This document shows positions 14,406 to 22,445 of a DNA stretch of 64,000 bases, in pieces. The translations under genes and the position numbers were made by a program. The stretch is taken from the IMG/VR virus record IMGVR_UViG_3300047563_000187, positions 1 to 64,000 of that record; one strand, written 5' to 3'. The number at the start of each line of letters is the position of its first letter. The stretch's first letter is position 1. The stretch is from a virus. Under the pieces are notes generated by a model. That model saw nothing but the letters and a program-made list of their open reading frames with translations. It searched no databases and was not told the origin of the DNA.

Positions 14406-14666
14406 ATGTCCCCTGAAGTCATAACTCCTTGGGTTCTGTTTGTAGTAACCTTGCCTGGCCTAGTGGTGCTCATAATCCTGTTCATTGCGGCTTTTCGGGC
14501 TAATACTGTCCTAAAGAGAGTCATCACAATGCAGGAATATGAGATAGGTATGGTTCGCAAAGAACTCAATGAAGCCACTGCCTTGGCGGAAACTCGCCGA
14601 GTCATCCTGATTGAAAAAGACCGGAGATTGAAAGAATGCCCACATTGTTCTGGATCGCAATCGTAG
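14406..14666 (+). CDS. Membrane protein with coiled coil (possible spanin-like)
   Basis: 86 aa: one N-terminal transmembrane helix (about 9-29) and a charged helical domain with 'CPHC' near the C-terminus. Size and layout resemble i-spanins, but the overlapping gene lacks a lipobox, so that is speculative. Overlaps the next gene by 31 nt. Confidence 0.55.
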   Translation: MSPEVITPWVLFVVTLPGLVVLIILFIAAFRANTVLKRVITMQEYEIGMVRKELNEATALAETRRVILIEKDRRLKECPHCSGSQS

Positions 14667-15241
14667 CCCTGTTGGGTATCGCCTATCTAGTGCGTGTATA
14701 CCGTATGGGCGAGCTGCAGAAGGAAATGAAGCAGATGGCTGCTATCAACAAGCAGCTTGAAGATCGCAACTACATGCTTGAGATGCAGGTGTCACACCTG
14801 AACCTCAGTATGAAAGACCAAAAGAGCACCCTGACCAAGCTCAAAGAGATGGTCGATAGACTGAGCCCTAAGCCGAAGGAGGAGAAACCTGTTGATAACC
14901 AAGGCTTTAAAGGCCCTAAGAGCAAAACTGCTCCAGTTACGCAAACGCCCACCCACCAAGCGACCAGTTCGTCACACCGGCAGGATCGGGTAGACAACAG
15001 CATCTACGTGGCAGACCCTATGTCTCCACTCAACCCGTTGAGCCCGATGTATCAGAACCAACCAACTATGCGGGACGATACCTCGGTGCACAGCAGTCAT
15101 CGTCATGATGACACTCCATCACACCGTTCTTCGGTGTGTTCCGATGATTCCTCAACAAGGAGCAGTGGATATGATTCCTCGCCAAGCTATGACTCCGGCA
15201 GCAGTTCTGATTCTGGCTCTTCTGGCGGCGGTTGCGATTAA
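14636..15241 (+). CDS. Membrane-anchored coiled-coil protein with Ser-rich tail
   Basis: 201 aa: transmembrane helix (about 2-20), coiled coil (25-75), then a disordered, Ser/Asp/His-rich region ending in a Ser/Gly cluster and 'GGGCD'. The tail resembles low-complexity C-termini common in phage and bacterial membrane proteins. Overlaps both neighbours (31 and 71 nt). Function unknown. Confidence 0.6.
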   Translation: MPTLFWIAIVALLGIAYLVRVYRMGELQKEMKQMAAINKQLEDRNYMLEMQVSHLNLSMKDQKSTLTKLKEMVDRLSPKPKEEKPVDNQGFKGPKSKTAPVTQTPTHQATSSSHRQDRVDNSIYVADPMSPLNPLSPMYQNQPTMRDDTSVHSSHRHDDTPSHRSSVCSDDSSTRSSGYDSSPSYDSGSSSDSGSSGGGCD

Positions 15242-15494
15242 CCCCGTAGTGCTGATGCTGTCCGTTCTCACGGATGCACTTTGCTCGGTGTTCGTCGTGT
15301 ACGCCCTCTTTCAGCTCAATAAGAGCTGCAAAGAGACTCACTTCACCGGATACGTGGTTATCCTGTCCTTTCTGACCATGATGACCTTTGTGTCTACACC
15401 GTTCTATCTGATGTCTGCAATGCTCGATGGATTCATGGCGATTGCCATTCTGATCGCCCTGATCCCTATCCTGCAGGACATCCGCAAAGCTTAA
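15171..15494 (+). CDS. Three-helix membrane protein
   Basis: 107 aa, three or four hydrophobic helices (about 8-45, 58-75, 80-100). ATG 15171 has AAGGAG 8 nt upstream, so the gene begins inside the Ser-rich tail of its neighbour. Could be a holin or antiholin-like protein, but no family is recognised. Confidence 0.55.
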   Translation: MIPRQAMTPAAVLILALLAAVAINPVVLMLSVLTDALCSVFVVYALFQLNKSCKETHFTGYVVILSFLTMMTFVSTPFYLMSAMLDGFMAIAILIALIPILQDIRKA

Positions 15495-15495
15495 C

Positions 15496-15523
15496 CAAAG
15501 GCCCCTAGTGGGCCTTTATTTTT
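15496..15523 (+). terminator. Rho-independent terminator
   Basis: AAAGGCCC-CTAGT-GGGCCTTT followed by ATTTTTT. Confidence 0.85.
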
Positions 15524-15534
15524 TAGGAGCATTT

Positions 15535-16212
15535 ATGGACTTCATTAAGAAGCATCCGCGGACCTACCACCATCCCCTCTCTCCCGGCAAGGGTGCGGAT
15601 GACAAGACCGCCTATAACGTTGACAGCGACTTCCATGGGTTGGAAGTGGTTGTGCTCGAGAAGATGGATGGCGAGAATACCAACATCTATCGGCACGCCT
15701 GGCACGCCCGCTCTCTGGATACTCCGACAACTTCCTGGCGAGAGCTCGTAGCACGTCGTCAGAGTGCGATAGGAGGCTTCCTGGAGCCACGGGAGTGCAT
15801 CCACTGTGAGAACGTATTGGCTCGCCACTCGATCGCTTACGATGCGTTACAGAGCGATCTGTATGCATTCAGAGTTCGCATGGGCGACTACATGTTGTCC
15901 TGGGATGATACTGTTGAGCGGATCAATGAGCTCAATGCAATGGTAATGGATTGGGAGATGCCCGAGTTCTTCATTGCCATCCCGAAGGTTCTCTACCGCG
16001 GCCCATATAGCCCTGATCTGGTGCATAAGATCCAGTTCAACCCGAACACCTCGGAGGGCTGGGTGATGAGTAACGCACATGCATTCCCTATCGGCATGTA
16101 CTCGTGCAACGTCATCAAGTACGTTCGTGAAGGGCATGTACAAACTGACGAACATTGGACCAATCAGGAGATAGTACGCAATGGAATCCAGTACCCAAGC
16201 ATTCCCTCGTAA
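15535..16212 (+). CDS. RNA ligase family protein
   Basis: 225 aa. Contains the nucleotidyltransferase motif I 'LEKMDGEN' (K at about residue 42, the expected adenylated lysine), 'LYAFRV' (motif III-like) and 'EGWVMSN' (motif IV, EGxV type). Short RNA ligases of this type (T4 Rnl2-like core) seal nicked RNA, and in phages repair tRNAs cut by host nucleases; the many phage tRNAs fit that. No polynucleotide kinase partner is seen in the window. Confidence 0.8.
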   Translation: MDFIKKHPRTYHHPLSPGKGADDKTAYNVDSDFHGLEVVVLEKMDGENTNIYRHAWHARSLDTPTTSWRELVARRQSAIGGFLEPRECIHCENVLARHSIAYDALQSDLYAFRVRMGDYMLSWDDTVERINELNAMVMDWEMPEFFIAIPKVLYRGPYSPDLVHKIQFNPNTSEGWVMSNAHAFPIGMYSCNVIKYVREGHVQTDEHWTNQEIVRNGIQYPSIPS

Positions 16213-17017
16213 GGTAATAGTCAACCCGTTGACCTCGCAGATCTTGAAGTCTCACAAAGAGACTTCCTTCGATAACTACTTCGACTGGCGGTATCGGACA
16301 CAAGAGAAGGAAAAGCTTCTGGAGATTCGGGCCATAGAGTTCCCTAAGGATGAATCCTACTTCTTGGCCGGCCCAGTGTGGTTTCAGGGCAAGACTTACG
16401 GTATGGCGTACTTCCAACATCAGGAGGATTGTAAGCCTATCGCTCAGTTAGAAGCTGAAATGATTGAGGAGTACGAGCACATCCGTAGCCTAACGTATAT
16501 GCCTCACGAGTATAAGGAGCAGTTCTACAAGTATCTGGATCCGCATGCTGACCGGGCTAACAATTGTGCCACGGAGATGTTCTATGATCCAGTGACTAAG
16601 ACCTTCTTGTCGGCGTTAGATCTTCGCTTCGACGGAGCCAGGGAGATTGATAGCAAGATTATCACTAGGGCCAAGAAGCACTCTAGAGCAGAGGCGAGGA
16701 AGAGTAAGAAGATGGGAACCTTCTGTGGTGCCTTTTGGACTACTCAGATTGCCGAAGATCGAATCCGCGATTACATCGGCAAGAAGGCAGTAGAGGCAAC
16801 TCTTGAAAAGCAACGAGAGGTAGCTCTCCAGATCAACGAGGAGAACCGTAAGGTGGCGTTCTGTAAAGAGCGGCCATATCTGCTGTACCTCCTCGGTACG
16901 GATGATGCGTCTTACACCAAGACCTTCGCGACCGAAGACGAGATGTACAAGTTTGCTGACCGCATCAAAGGGGCCAGCAGTGAGTTCGTAACCAGTCAGA
17001 TGACTTTCACTAACTAA
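16181..17017 (+). CDS. Hypothetical protein
   Basis: 278 aa, charged and soluble, no family recognised. Starts within the RNA ligase gene (32-nt overlap, CAGGAG site), implying co-translation and perhaps a shared process. Confidence 0.6.
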   Translation: MESSTQAFPRKVIVNPLTSQILKSHKETSFDNYFDWRYRTQEKEKLLEIRAIEFPKDESYFLAGPVWFQGKTYGMAYFQHQEDCKPIAQLEAEMIEEYEHIRSLTYMPHEYKEQFYKYLDPHADRANNCATEMFYDPVTKTFLSALDLRFDGAREIDSKIITRAKKHSRAEARKSKKMGTFCGAFWTTQIAEDRIRDYIGKKAVEATLEKQREVALQINEENRKVAFCKERPYLLYLLGTDDASYTKTFATEDEMYKFADRIKGASSEFVTSQMTFTN

Positions 17018-17026
17018 GGATCAGTT

Positions 17027-17641
17027 ATGAAATACGAAGTGCACGTAACCGTAGATGCAGAAGGAATCTCCATCGAGGATTTCCGAGAGGCCTGCTGGAG
17101 ACTCAAAGTCAAACCTATCGAGATCATCCTCAAGGAAGGGACTGAGATGAAGGACTTGATGACCTCAGGGACTCGGGATTTCGACGATGACAAGAAAGCC
17201 TTCGATTGGGCCAAGGAACAAGAGGAGTTCCTCAATGCTAACGGATTCAAAGTCCTGCGGGTCAAGATCGAAACCCAACCGGAACATCCGCTGGCCCCGA
17301 AGACTCGCAAGGATGAGATGCCGGAGGGCAGCTACTTCGAGACACACATCCAGATGACGCTGGTACGTCCGGAGTTCATGGACATCCTCGAGGAGTTCAT
17401 CCGTCGCAACAAGGTGCACCTGAGCCGCAATGCCTTCAAGCAACAGAAGGATGGCAAGATGGTGTACATGCTGACCTACCGTAGCACCGACTGCTATGGC
17501 AAGTTCTACAGCACCAAGTCGAAGTTCATTCTGGATTTCCTGGAGCACTTCGAAGATGTAGCGGTACTGCGGCCGGCCAACGTCGAGTTCATTCTGTTTG
17601 ACTCCAAGCAGTCTCATGATGACCGTTGGCTCCAGGTATAA
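17027..17641 (+). CDS. Conserved protein of unknown function
   Basis: 204 aa. 'KYEVHVTVD', '…LMTSGTRD', 'VKIETQPEHPLAP' and 'FETHIQMTL…HLSRNAFKQQKDGKMVYMLTYR' resemble a conserved uncharacterised bacterial/phage family with a repeated beta-rich half. The C-terminal W-L-Q-V-stop overlaps a GGTATAAGTA element. Confidence 0.6.
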   Translation: MKYEVHVTVDAEGISIEDFREACWRLKVKPIEIILKEGTEMKDLMTSGTRDFDDDKKAFDWAKEQEEFLNANGFKVLRVKIETQPEHPLAPKTRKDEMPEGSYFETHIQMTLVRPEFMDILEEFIRRNKVHLSRNAFKQQKDGKMVYMLTYRSTDCYGKFYSTKSKFILDFLEHFEDVAVLRPANVEFILFDSKQSHDDRWLQV

Positions 17642-17644
17642 GTA
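17635..17644 (+). promoter_or_regulatory. GGTATAAGTA promoter-like element
   Basis: Exact motif followed by CTTTGGAG. It contains the TAA stop of the preceding gene and lies 37 nt before the next start. Confidence 0.6.
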
Positions 17645-17680
17645 CTTTGGAGTCAATAAACCAACAACAAGGATAACCTT

Positions 17681-18016
17681 ATGTCTATTGGGACAACCCC
17701 TATTCATATGGAAGACATCGAGCTTTCTAACGCCATAATCCTCCTGGCGACCTATTCGCTGTATGGGCTACCGCATGATCAGTTCACGGACTTCATCACC
17801 ACCCCGTACGAGGATCTGGCAACACAGCGTCACTTGGTGGCCAACCTGATCACCGAGTTTCACTTAACTCAGCTGTTCTCCGATGGCAAACTGAAGACGG
17901 ATCCCAAGGACTTTGGTCGTTACGTCCTAGAATCAGCCTATCTGACCATCCGTGAGAAAATGCAAACAAGCAAACTCAAGGAGGTCATATGCCCATCTTC
18001 TCAGGGATCCTCTTGA
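17681..18016 (+). CDS. Hypothetical protein
   Basis: 111 aa, soluble, no family recognised. First gene of a chain of four overlapping small genes. Confidence 0.6.
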   Translation: MSIGTTPIHMEDIELSNAIILLATYSLYGLPHDQFTDFITTPYEDLATQRHLVANLITEFHLTQLFSDGKLKTDPKDFGRYVLESAYLTIREKMQTSKLKEVICPSSQGSS

Positions 18017-18096
18017 TAGGTCTGATTATCGTGTTGGTCAAATTCACAGGATACGCATGGAGAACAAGGAATGACGATAAACATAAGCATTGGTGA
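17989..18096 (+). CDS. Tiny single-pass membrane protein
   Basis: 35 aa: hydrophobic helix (about 3-19) and a basic tail. A strong AAGGAGG site lies 6 nt upstream of the ATG. Overlaps both neighbours by about 26-28 nt. Confidence 0.55.
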   Translation: MPIFSGILLIGLIIVLVKFTGYAWRTRNDDKHKHW

Positions 18097-18628
18097 GCGG
18101 AAGTTCGAGTACAAGACTGACTTCCTGCTGAGCGGCGAGGGTTCGGAGTCCCTCAAGGCTAAACTGAATCTTCGTCGTGAAGGTCGCGGTGAAGGAATCT
18201 GGATGTTCATTCACCCGGAAGACAAGGAGGCGTATGAAAAAGATACTCGTGATGGGGACTTTGTCCGTCTGGGTATCTTGATCAACGCAGCCTTATGCGG
18301 GATGCCCTGGGGCTCCTATGTGCCGTACAAGTTGAACGGTGATGAGCGTCCGTCGGCCATCTTCGAGAAGGTGATCGACGTCAACCAAGATCCGCAGTTC
18401 CACCCGGAAATGTGGCGTCGCATCCTCGAAGGTGCTCCATCTCAACTGATCGAAGCCTTCAACCACTGCATGGACAGCAACCGTCCAGACTATGGTAAAG
18501 ACTGGATCGAATGGGCTCAAAGCATACACGATGACGAGAAGTCTCAATCTCACCCTGAACTCATGGCCAAAATCAAGGAGACCATTGACCAATGTTCCAC
18601 CGCCTTAAACGTGCAGCAGAAGGTATAA
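18071..18628 (+). CDS. Hypothetical protein
   Basis: 185 aa, acidic and soluble, no family recognised. Ends K-V-stop inside a GGTATAACC sequence, as several genes here do. Confidence 0.6.
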   Translation: MTINISIGERKFEYKTDFLLSGEGSESLKAKLNLRREGRGEGIWMFIHPEDKEAYEKDTRDGDFVRLGILINAALCGMPWGSYVPYKLNGDERPSAIFEKVIDVNQDPQFHPEMWRRILEGAPSQLIEAFNHCMDSNRPDYGKDWIEWAQSIHDDEKSQSHPELMAKIKETIDQCSTALNVQQKV

Positions 18629-18747
18629 CCTTCCGGGCTGAAGCGGAGAAGATCCGCATACAGATCACGAATGCAAGTCTGTCAGACTCTCAGAAGCGGG
18701 AACTTAACCGCATTCTGGACGAGAAACTGGCACGCTGCACTCGTTGA
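18592..18747 (+). CDS. Small basic helical protein
   Basis: 51 aa, helical and basic. Starts inside the upstream gene with AAGGAG 10 nt before the ATG; ends at a terminator. Function unknown. Confidence 0.55.
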   Translation: MFHRLKRAAEGITFRAEAEKIRIQITNASLSDSQKRELNRILDEKLARCTR

Positions 18748-18775
18748 AAACAAGGGGGTTATCCCCCTTGTTTTT
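18748..18775 (+). terminator. Rho-independent terminator
   Basis: AAACAAGGGGG-TTAT-CCCCCTTGTTTT; perfect long stem. Confidence 0.9.
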
Positions 18776-18826
18776 TACCCACAGATGCCCTAATATGGAG
18801 ACTTCGGAAATCAAGGAGATAACATT

Positions 18827-18958
18827 ATGTGGGAAGTATTCCAACATTATCTGCAAGAAGCTCTTTGTTGGTGCGGATTCCATAACTGGTCCAACACCGA
18901 TTCTTTCCACCAGGTCTGTACGCACTGTGGCGAGATCAGAGAGAAACCGCTGGAGTGA
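18827..18958 (+). CDS. Small zinc-ribbon-like protein
   Basis: 43 aa with C-W-C-G-x-H (residues 14-19) and C-T-H-C (31-34), a possible zinc site like that of short phage DUF1660-type proteins. TCAAGGAG precedes the ATG. Its last 10 nt overlap the 5' end of tRNA-Cys. Confidence 0.55.
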   Translation: MWEVFQHYLQEALCWCGFHNWSNTDSFHQVCTHCGEIREKPLE

Positions 18959-19024
18959 GTGAAAGGTTAAGCTGCCGGATTGCAAACTCGGATTTTGTGG
19001 GTTCGAATCCCACCTCCAGCTCCA
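18949..19024 (+). tRNA. tRNA-Cys (GCA)
   Basis: Acceptor GCTGGAG/CTCCAGC, T73 (Cys identity), CCA; loop TTGCAAA. The anticodon stem's inner pair is A-C. Its 5' end is also the 3' end of the zinc-ribbon gene. Confidence 0.85.
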
Positions 19025-19033
19025 AAGAAAACT

Positions 19034-19110
19034 GTTCCCTTAGCTCAATTGGACAGAGTACCGGGCTACGAACTCGGGGGTTATAGGTTCGACTCCTATA
19101 GGGAACGCCA
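19034..19110 (+). tRNA. tRNA-Arg (ACG)
   Basis: Acceptor GTTCCCT/AGGGAAC, CCA; stem CCGGG/CTCGG; loop CTACGAA. A34 would need host deamination to inosine. Confidence 0.9.
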
Positions 19111-19125
19111 ATTTAAGAGGCCGTC

Positions 19126-19200
19126 ATGAAGAACGTAATGTTGTATCTTCTAGGCGGAACCGCAATGATTATCGCAATAGACATCATCTTCCGCCTGTAG
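19126..19200 (+). CDS. Very short membrane peptide
   Basis: 24 aa, almost entirely one hydrophobic helix. AAGAGG precedes the ATG and a terminator follows. May be translated; evidence is limited to site and composition. Confidence 0.4.
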   Translation: MKNVMLYLLGGTAMIIAIDIIFRL

Positions 19201-19230
19201 GGCCCGTGACTAACCTCTCGGGCCTTTCTC
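19199..19230 (+). terminator. Rho-independent terminator
   Basis: GGCCCG/CGGGCC hairpin followed by TTTCTC. Confidence 0.65.
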
Positions 19231-19249
19231 ATTTCTGCATACCCACTCT

Positions 19250-19259
19250 GGTATAAGAA
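19250..19259 (+). promoter_or_regulatory. GGTATAAGAA promoter-like element (variant)
   Basis: One-base variant followed by CTATGGAG, 61 nt before the next gene. Confidence 0.6.
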
Positions 19260-19319
19260 CTATGGAGTCTGAAAAGGTCCAAAACTAAAAAAATACATAC
19301 CAGTACAAGGATAACGGAA

Positions 19320-19916
19320 ATGCGTGCTGCTAACTTTGAGATGTCTAGTGTCGGTCACATACATGTGATGCGTGTGTTCCCTCAGGGAGCTGAAGTGGAA
19401 TACGTTACTCTGCTGCTCAAACCTGTGGTTGACAAGAGGAATCGGTTGCAAGGATTCTTCGAAGCAATCCTGGATATCGAGGGTCTCGATGGGATGTTCC
19501 CTAGAGTAGAGGTAGAGAACACTATGATGTTAAAAAGGGTCTTATCAGGCCTTGCAGATCGCAAAGAGATCATTGGAACTCTGCGTAAGCTGGGTATCGA
19601 AGATCCCGAAGTGATCTACAACCGCCTGCTTGAGTTGAACCTTGTGAAAGGTGCAGTACCCGTAGTCAAACCCCGCGGTCGCTACAAGGATGTAGTGGTT
19701 GAGCTGTGGGGTGATGAGACTGAAGAGCACGGTGTATACACCATCTCTTTGGAACGTCAAAAGGGTGAATACGTGATGATCGAGCGTGAAAACAATCGTG
19801 AAATCAGTCGTCGTCCGCAGCCAGGTATTACCATCGGTCGTACTGAACTGCGTGACACAGTCGCCTTGATCGAGAAGCTTGAAGGCTGCCGCCTGAAGCT
19901 CTTCGTTCAGAACTAA
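19320..19916 (+). CDS. Hypothetical protein
   Basis: 198 aa, mixed alpha/beta, no family recognised. Single-gene unit with its own promoter-like element and terminator, so probably well expressed. Confidence 0.65.
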   Translation: MRAANFEMSSVGHIHVMRVFPQGAEVEYVTLLLKPVVDKRNRLQGFFEAILDIEGLDGMFPRVEVENTMMLKRVLSGLADRKEIIGTLRKLGIEDPEVIYNRLLELNLVKGAVPVVKPRGRYKDVVVELWGDETEEHGVYTISLERQKGEYVMIERENNREISRRPQPGITIGRTELRDTVALIEKLEGCRLKLFVQN

Positions 19917-19918
19917 TC

Positions 19919-19944
19919 TAAGGGGTCTTCGGACCCCTTTTCTT
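19919..19944 (+). terminator. Rho-independent terminator
   Basis: AAGGGGTC-TTC-GGACCCCTTTTC hairpin. Confidence 0.85.
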
Positions 19945-19958
19945 ACCTAGGAGACCAA

Positions 19959-20498
19959 ATGTTTTACACAGCAATCGCTGCAGTTAGTACAGAAGGGGCT
20001 ATCGGGGCAGGCCTCGATTTGGCAGTCAAGAGCCGTGCCGATATGATTCACTTCGCAAATACCACAAAGGATGGCGTTGTGATTATGGGCTACAACACGG
20101 CTAAGAGCCTTAAGACGCCTCTGCCAGGCAGATCTAACTATGTGATTGGGTTCACGAGATCTATCAGAAGTAATCATACCTCCGATCTGGATCCTGGATT
20201 TACCCAGATATTCACCCACCCAGACTCTCTTGAGAGCATCCTCCATATGATCGCAGCTAGTCATCCAGACCAATTGCTGTTCATCATCGGAGGAGCCAAG
20301 ATGTACGAGGCGTGTGCACCCTACTGTAGTCGCCTGTATCTGACGGAAATCCCCAAGTCTAACCCGGATGCCGACGTGTTTTTCCCCAAAGAGGCGTTTT
20401 CAGGGTATAAAGAAGTTGGGAGACAAGATTTACAAGACGGTTCGGTGATCGTCGATTATGTAAATCCCCATTGCCTTTACGGTATCAGTGTAGTATAA
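19959..20498 (+). CDS. Dihydrofolate reductase
   Basis: 179 aa. 'GVVIMGYNTAKSLKTPLPGRSNYVIG' (about 47-71) and 'LLFIIGGAKMYEACAPYCSRLYLTEI' (about 107-132) are the NADPH- and folate-binding motifs of DHFR; the N-terminal 'AIAAVSTEGAIG' is the usual first strand and Met20 loop. Reduces dihydrofolate to tetrahydrofolate for thymidylate synthesis, matching the reductase genes at 31-40 kb. Length is typical. Confidence 0.9.
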   Translation: MFYTAIAAVSTEGAIGAGLDLAVKSRADMIHFANTTKDGVVIMGYNTAKSLKTPLPGRSNYVIGFTRSIRSNHTSDLDPGFTQIFTHPDSLESILHMIAASHPDQLLFIIGGAKMYEACAPYCSRLYLTEIPKSNPDADVFFPKEAFSGYKEVGRQDLQDGSVIVDYVNPHCLYGISVV

Positions 20499-20524
20499 AG
20501 TAGTTAACTACCTGGAGGCACCGA

Positions 20525-20713
20525 ATGATCCTGATCCTAGAAGTCCTAGCTAACCTGTTCGCATGCGTTTGCGGGTTCTTCCTCGACTCCGAATCGAGCT
20601 GGGATGTGGACTTTGATGCCAAACACCGTCAATCATTTAGCTCCAACCAGGTTCGACGCCCTAAACATAAGACTCCTCGCCGCCTCATCCGGGGCAGATC
20701 GGGGTTTACTTAG
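20525..20713 (+). CDS. Small membrane protein with basic tail
   Basis: 62 aa: hydrophobic N-terminus (about 1-19) and an Arg/Lys-rich C-terminus. CTGGAGG precedes the ATG; a perfect palindrome GTAGTTAACTAC lies at 20500-20511 upstream. Function unknown. Confidence 0.5.
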   Translation: MILILEVLANLFACVCGFFLDSESSWDVDFDAKHRQSFSSNQVRRPKHKTPRRLIRGRSGFT

Positions 20714-20754
20714 TGTAGGTGGTACGAGACCTGACGGTGACTAATTTCTTAAAT

Positions 20755-20778
20755 GGCCCTCTTCGGAGGGCTTTTCTA
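20755..20778 (+). terminator. Rho-independent terminator
   Basis: GCCCTC-TTC-GGAGGGC followed by TTTTC. Confidence 0.8.
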
Positions 20779-20789
20779 TTGGAGGAAGT

Positions 20790-21095
20790 ATGAGATCAGG
20801 TACCGCTGCACTCTTCATGAGTGCATCCTCGTCTGACAGTGTGTTCGAGGCCCTCTGTGCGGCTTACGCCATTCACTACGGGTCAGTCTCGTTGTATGAC
20901 CTGACAGAGCAGATCCGTGAGTTCTGGGGTGGCACTGGCCGCTACCATACTCGCATCGACAACTATCGCTGTCTCGCCAAGACCGGCCACCGCATTCGCG
21001 GGACCACCCAATACATCATCGATAATCAATGGGCCTTGAACAACCCTGTTCAAATGGACCGCTATCGTGCCATCGCAAGGGAGCTTTTCGAATGA
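20790..21095 (+). CDS. Hypothetical protein
   Basis: 101 aa, soluble, no family recognised. TTGGAGG site; ATGA overlap with the next gene. Confidence 0.6.
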   Translation: MRSGTAALFMSASSSDSVFEALCAAYAIHYGSVSLYDLTEQIREFWGGTGRYHTRIDNYRCLAKTGHRIRGTTQYIIDNQWALNNPVQMDRYRAIARELFE

Positions 21096-21892
21096 TCGAC
21101 CGTCCAACTACTATGATCCACCTGCTCAGCATGAGCCATCTGCATCGTGACCGCCTCTGGATTGCCGCTATGGCTCGCCAGACTCTCACGCAGGTAACCT
21201 CTAACCTCTGCCGTAGCATGGCGGAGCTGGGGTATGACATGTCCCTGCCTAACGGATACAACCAGCGTTTCTACAGCCTCAGTCATGCGTCTCGTCGTCA
21301 GTCGGTCAGTATGACTTGGGCTCTGGATCCTACCCGCATGGGTCAGCATCAGAACTTGTCCTGGCGGCATTTCTTTGGCCTGATCCGCGGTATGGGTAAC
21401 AGCTACGGTGCAAGCCTGTTGTGCACCCGTAACGGTAGTGCATCTTCGATCAGCTGGTCTGAAGACCCCAGCTCCAATCTGGCAGACTACTACATCACAG
21501 AAGGTCCGACAGTTCCTCCTCTGGATCTGCGTGCTGCGTACGACACTAACGTGTTCCCGAAGGTTATGGAGGTGCTGTGCATCTTCGGTTCGGTCTGTCT
21601 GGCCCAAGTTGCCATGTATGGTAATGAAGCCCGGGCCATTCCGGACTTGTCCCCGCTGCTGGATCAGCTTATCCCACTGCTGTCAGATGAAGACAAGGTC
21701 ATCTTGACCAACTTCTTGACGCACAACTCAGCGGTTCGCCTGCTGTGCCGCAGCCACATTGCCATCATGGAGGGGCGAAATGTACCTGGATCCACTACTG
21801 AAGCCGCTGTCGGAGATGCAGACGCACAAACTGCTGAAGCTACCTGTGCCGCTCAAGACGTACCAGGAACTCCTGCTGCTGATCAAGGCTGA
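21092..21892 (+). CDS. Hypothetical protein
   Basis: 266 aa, helical, with an Ala/Thr-rich C-terminal tail that may be disordered. No family recognised. The tail region (from 21780) also encodes the next gene in another frame. Confidence 0.6.
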   Translation: MIDRPTTMIHLLSMSHLHRDRLWIAAMARQTLTQVTSNLCRSMAELGYDMSLPNGYNQRFYSLSHASRRQSVSMTWALDPTRMGQHQNLSWRHFFGLIRGMGNSYGASLLCTRNGSASSISWSEDPSSNLADYYITEGPTVPPLDLRAAYDTNVFPKVMEVLCIFGSVCLAQVAMYGNEARAIPDLSPLLDQLIPLLSDEDKVILTNFLTHNSAVRLLCRSHIAIMEGRNVPGSTTEAAVGDADAQTAEATCAAQDVPGTPAADQG

Positions 21893-21962
21893 TATCAAGC
21901 GAGATTACCCGGGTCTGACCATCCTTCAAGTATTGGAGATGGACACACCTACGGAATCTTGA
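21780..21962 (+). CDS. Small overlapping gene product
   Basis: 60 aa, Leu-rich and helical. TGGAGGGG precedes the ATG at 21780. The first 113 nt lie within the upstream gene in another frame, which makes it a strongly overprinted gene if real. Confidence 0.5.
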   Translation: MYLDPLLKPLSEMQTHKLLKLPVPLKTYQELLLLIKADIKRDYPGLTILQVLEMDTPTES

Positions 21963-21995
21963 TAGGGTTGTAACAGTCGATACCGGGAGGTGCCC

Positions 21996-22208
21996 ATGGC
22001 GGACTTCGTATATGTGGTCAAGGCTGTTACCAAGAACCTTGAAGAGGATGTAATCGGACTGACTCGTAGGGGATGCCCAACTGCGGCTCCTGGCTCTCAC
22101 CACATCTGGGATGATGAGGATGAAGCCTACGACTTTATGTTGAAAGCTGAAAGGTGCTTCAGTAAAGCCGTCTACCCGATCATGTACGTGCAACCTATCC
22201 GAGTATGA
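21996..22208 (+). CDS. Small hypothetical protein
   Basis: 70 aa, no family recognised. GGGAGG lies 5 nt before the ATG at 21996. Followed by a terminator. Confidence 0.6.
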   Translation: MADFVYVVKAVTKNLEEDVIGLTRRGCPTAAPGSHHIWDDEDEAYDFMLKAERCFSKAVYPIMYVQPIRV

Positions 22209-22232
22209 CGAGGGCTCCTTCGGGAGCCCTAC
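22209..22232 (+). terminator. Rho-independent terminator
   Basis: AGGGCTCC-TTC-GGGAGCCCT hairpin; the T-tract is short. Confidence 0.6.
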
Positions 22233-22272
22233 TTCTTGCTCTTCCGTCTCCTTTTAGCTATCATTCAGTTAT

Positions 22273-22348
22273 GCCCCAGTAGTTCAGTGGATAGAGCAAC
22301 CGCCTTCTAAGCGGTGAGTCGTAGGTTCGAATCCTACCTGGGGTGCCA
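22273..22348 (+). tRNA. tRNA-Arg (TCT)
   Basis: Acceptor GCCCCAG/CTGGGGT, G73, CCA; stem ACCGC/GCGGT closes CTTCTAA. Confidence 0.92.
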
Positions 22349-22379
22349 CTCTCCTTTTCAATTTTCAGCATATAGCTCC

Positions 22380-22389
22380 GGTATAAGTA
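22380..22389 (+). promoter_or_regulatory. GGTATAAGTA promoter-like element
   Basis: Exact motif followed by CTACGTAGAGG; TTCAAT lies 19 bp upstream of TATAAG. Drives the 22.4-25.7 kb operon. Confidence 0.65.
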
Positions 22390-22445
22390 CTACGTAGAGG
22401 AGGATATACCCTCCACTTTCTATTACTCACCACCAGGAGACTATC

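Noticed and set aside
14406-15241. Rz/Rz1-type spanin pair
   Set aside because: The second gene has a transmembrane helix but no lipobox, and the lysis genes are 29 kb away in the other direction.
18621-18630. GGTATAACC resembling the promoter motif
   Set aside because: Lies inside the 18592-18747 coding region and lacks the conserved downstream part; probably chance.
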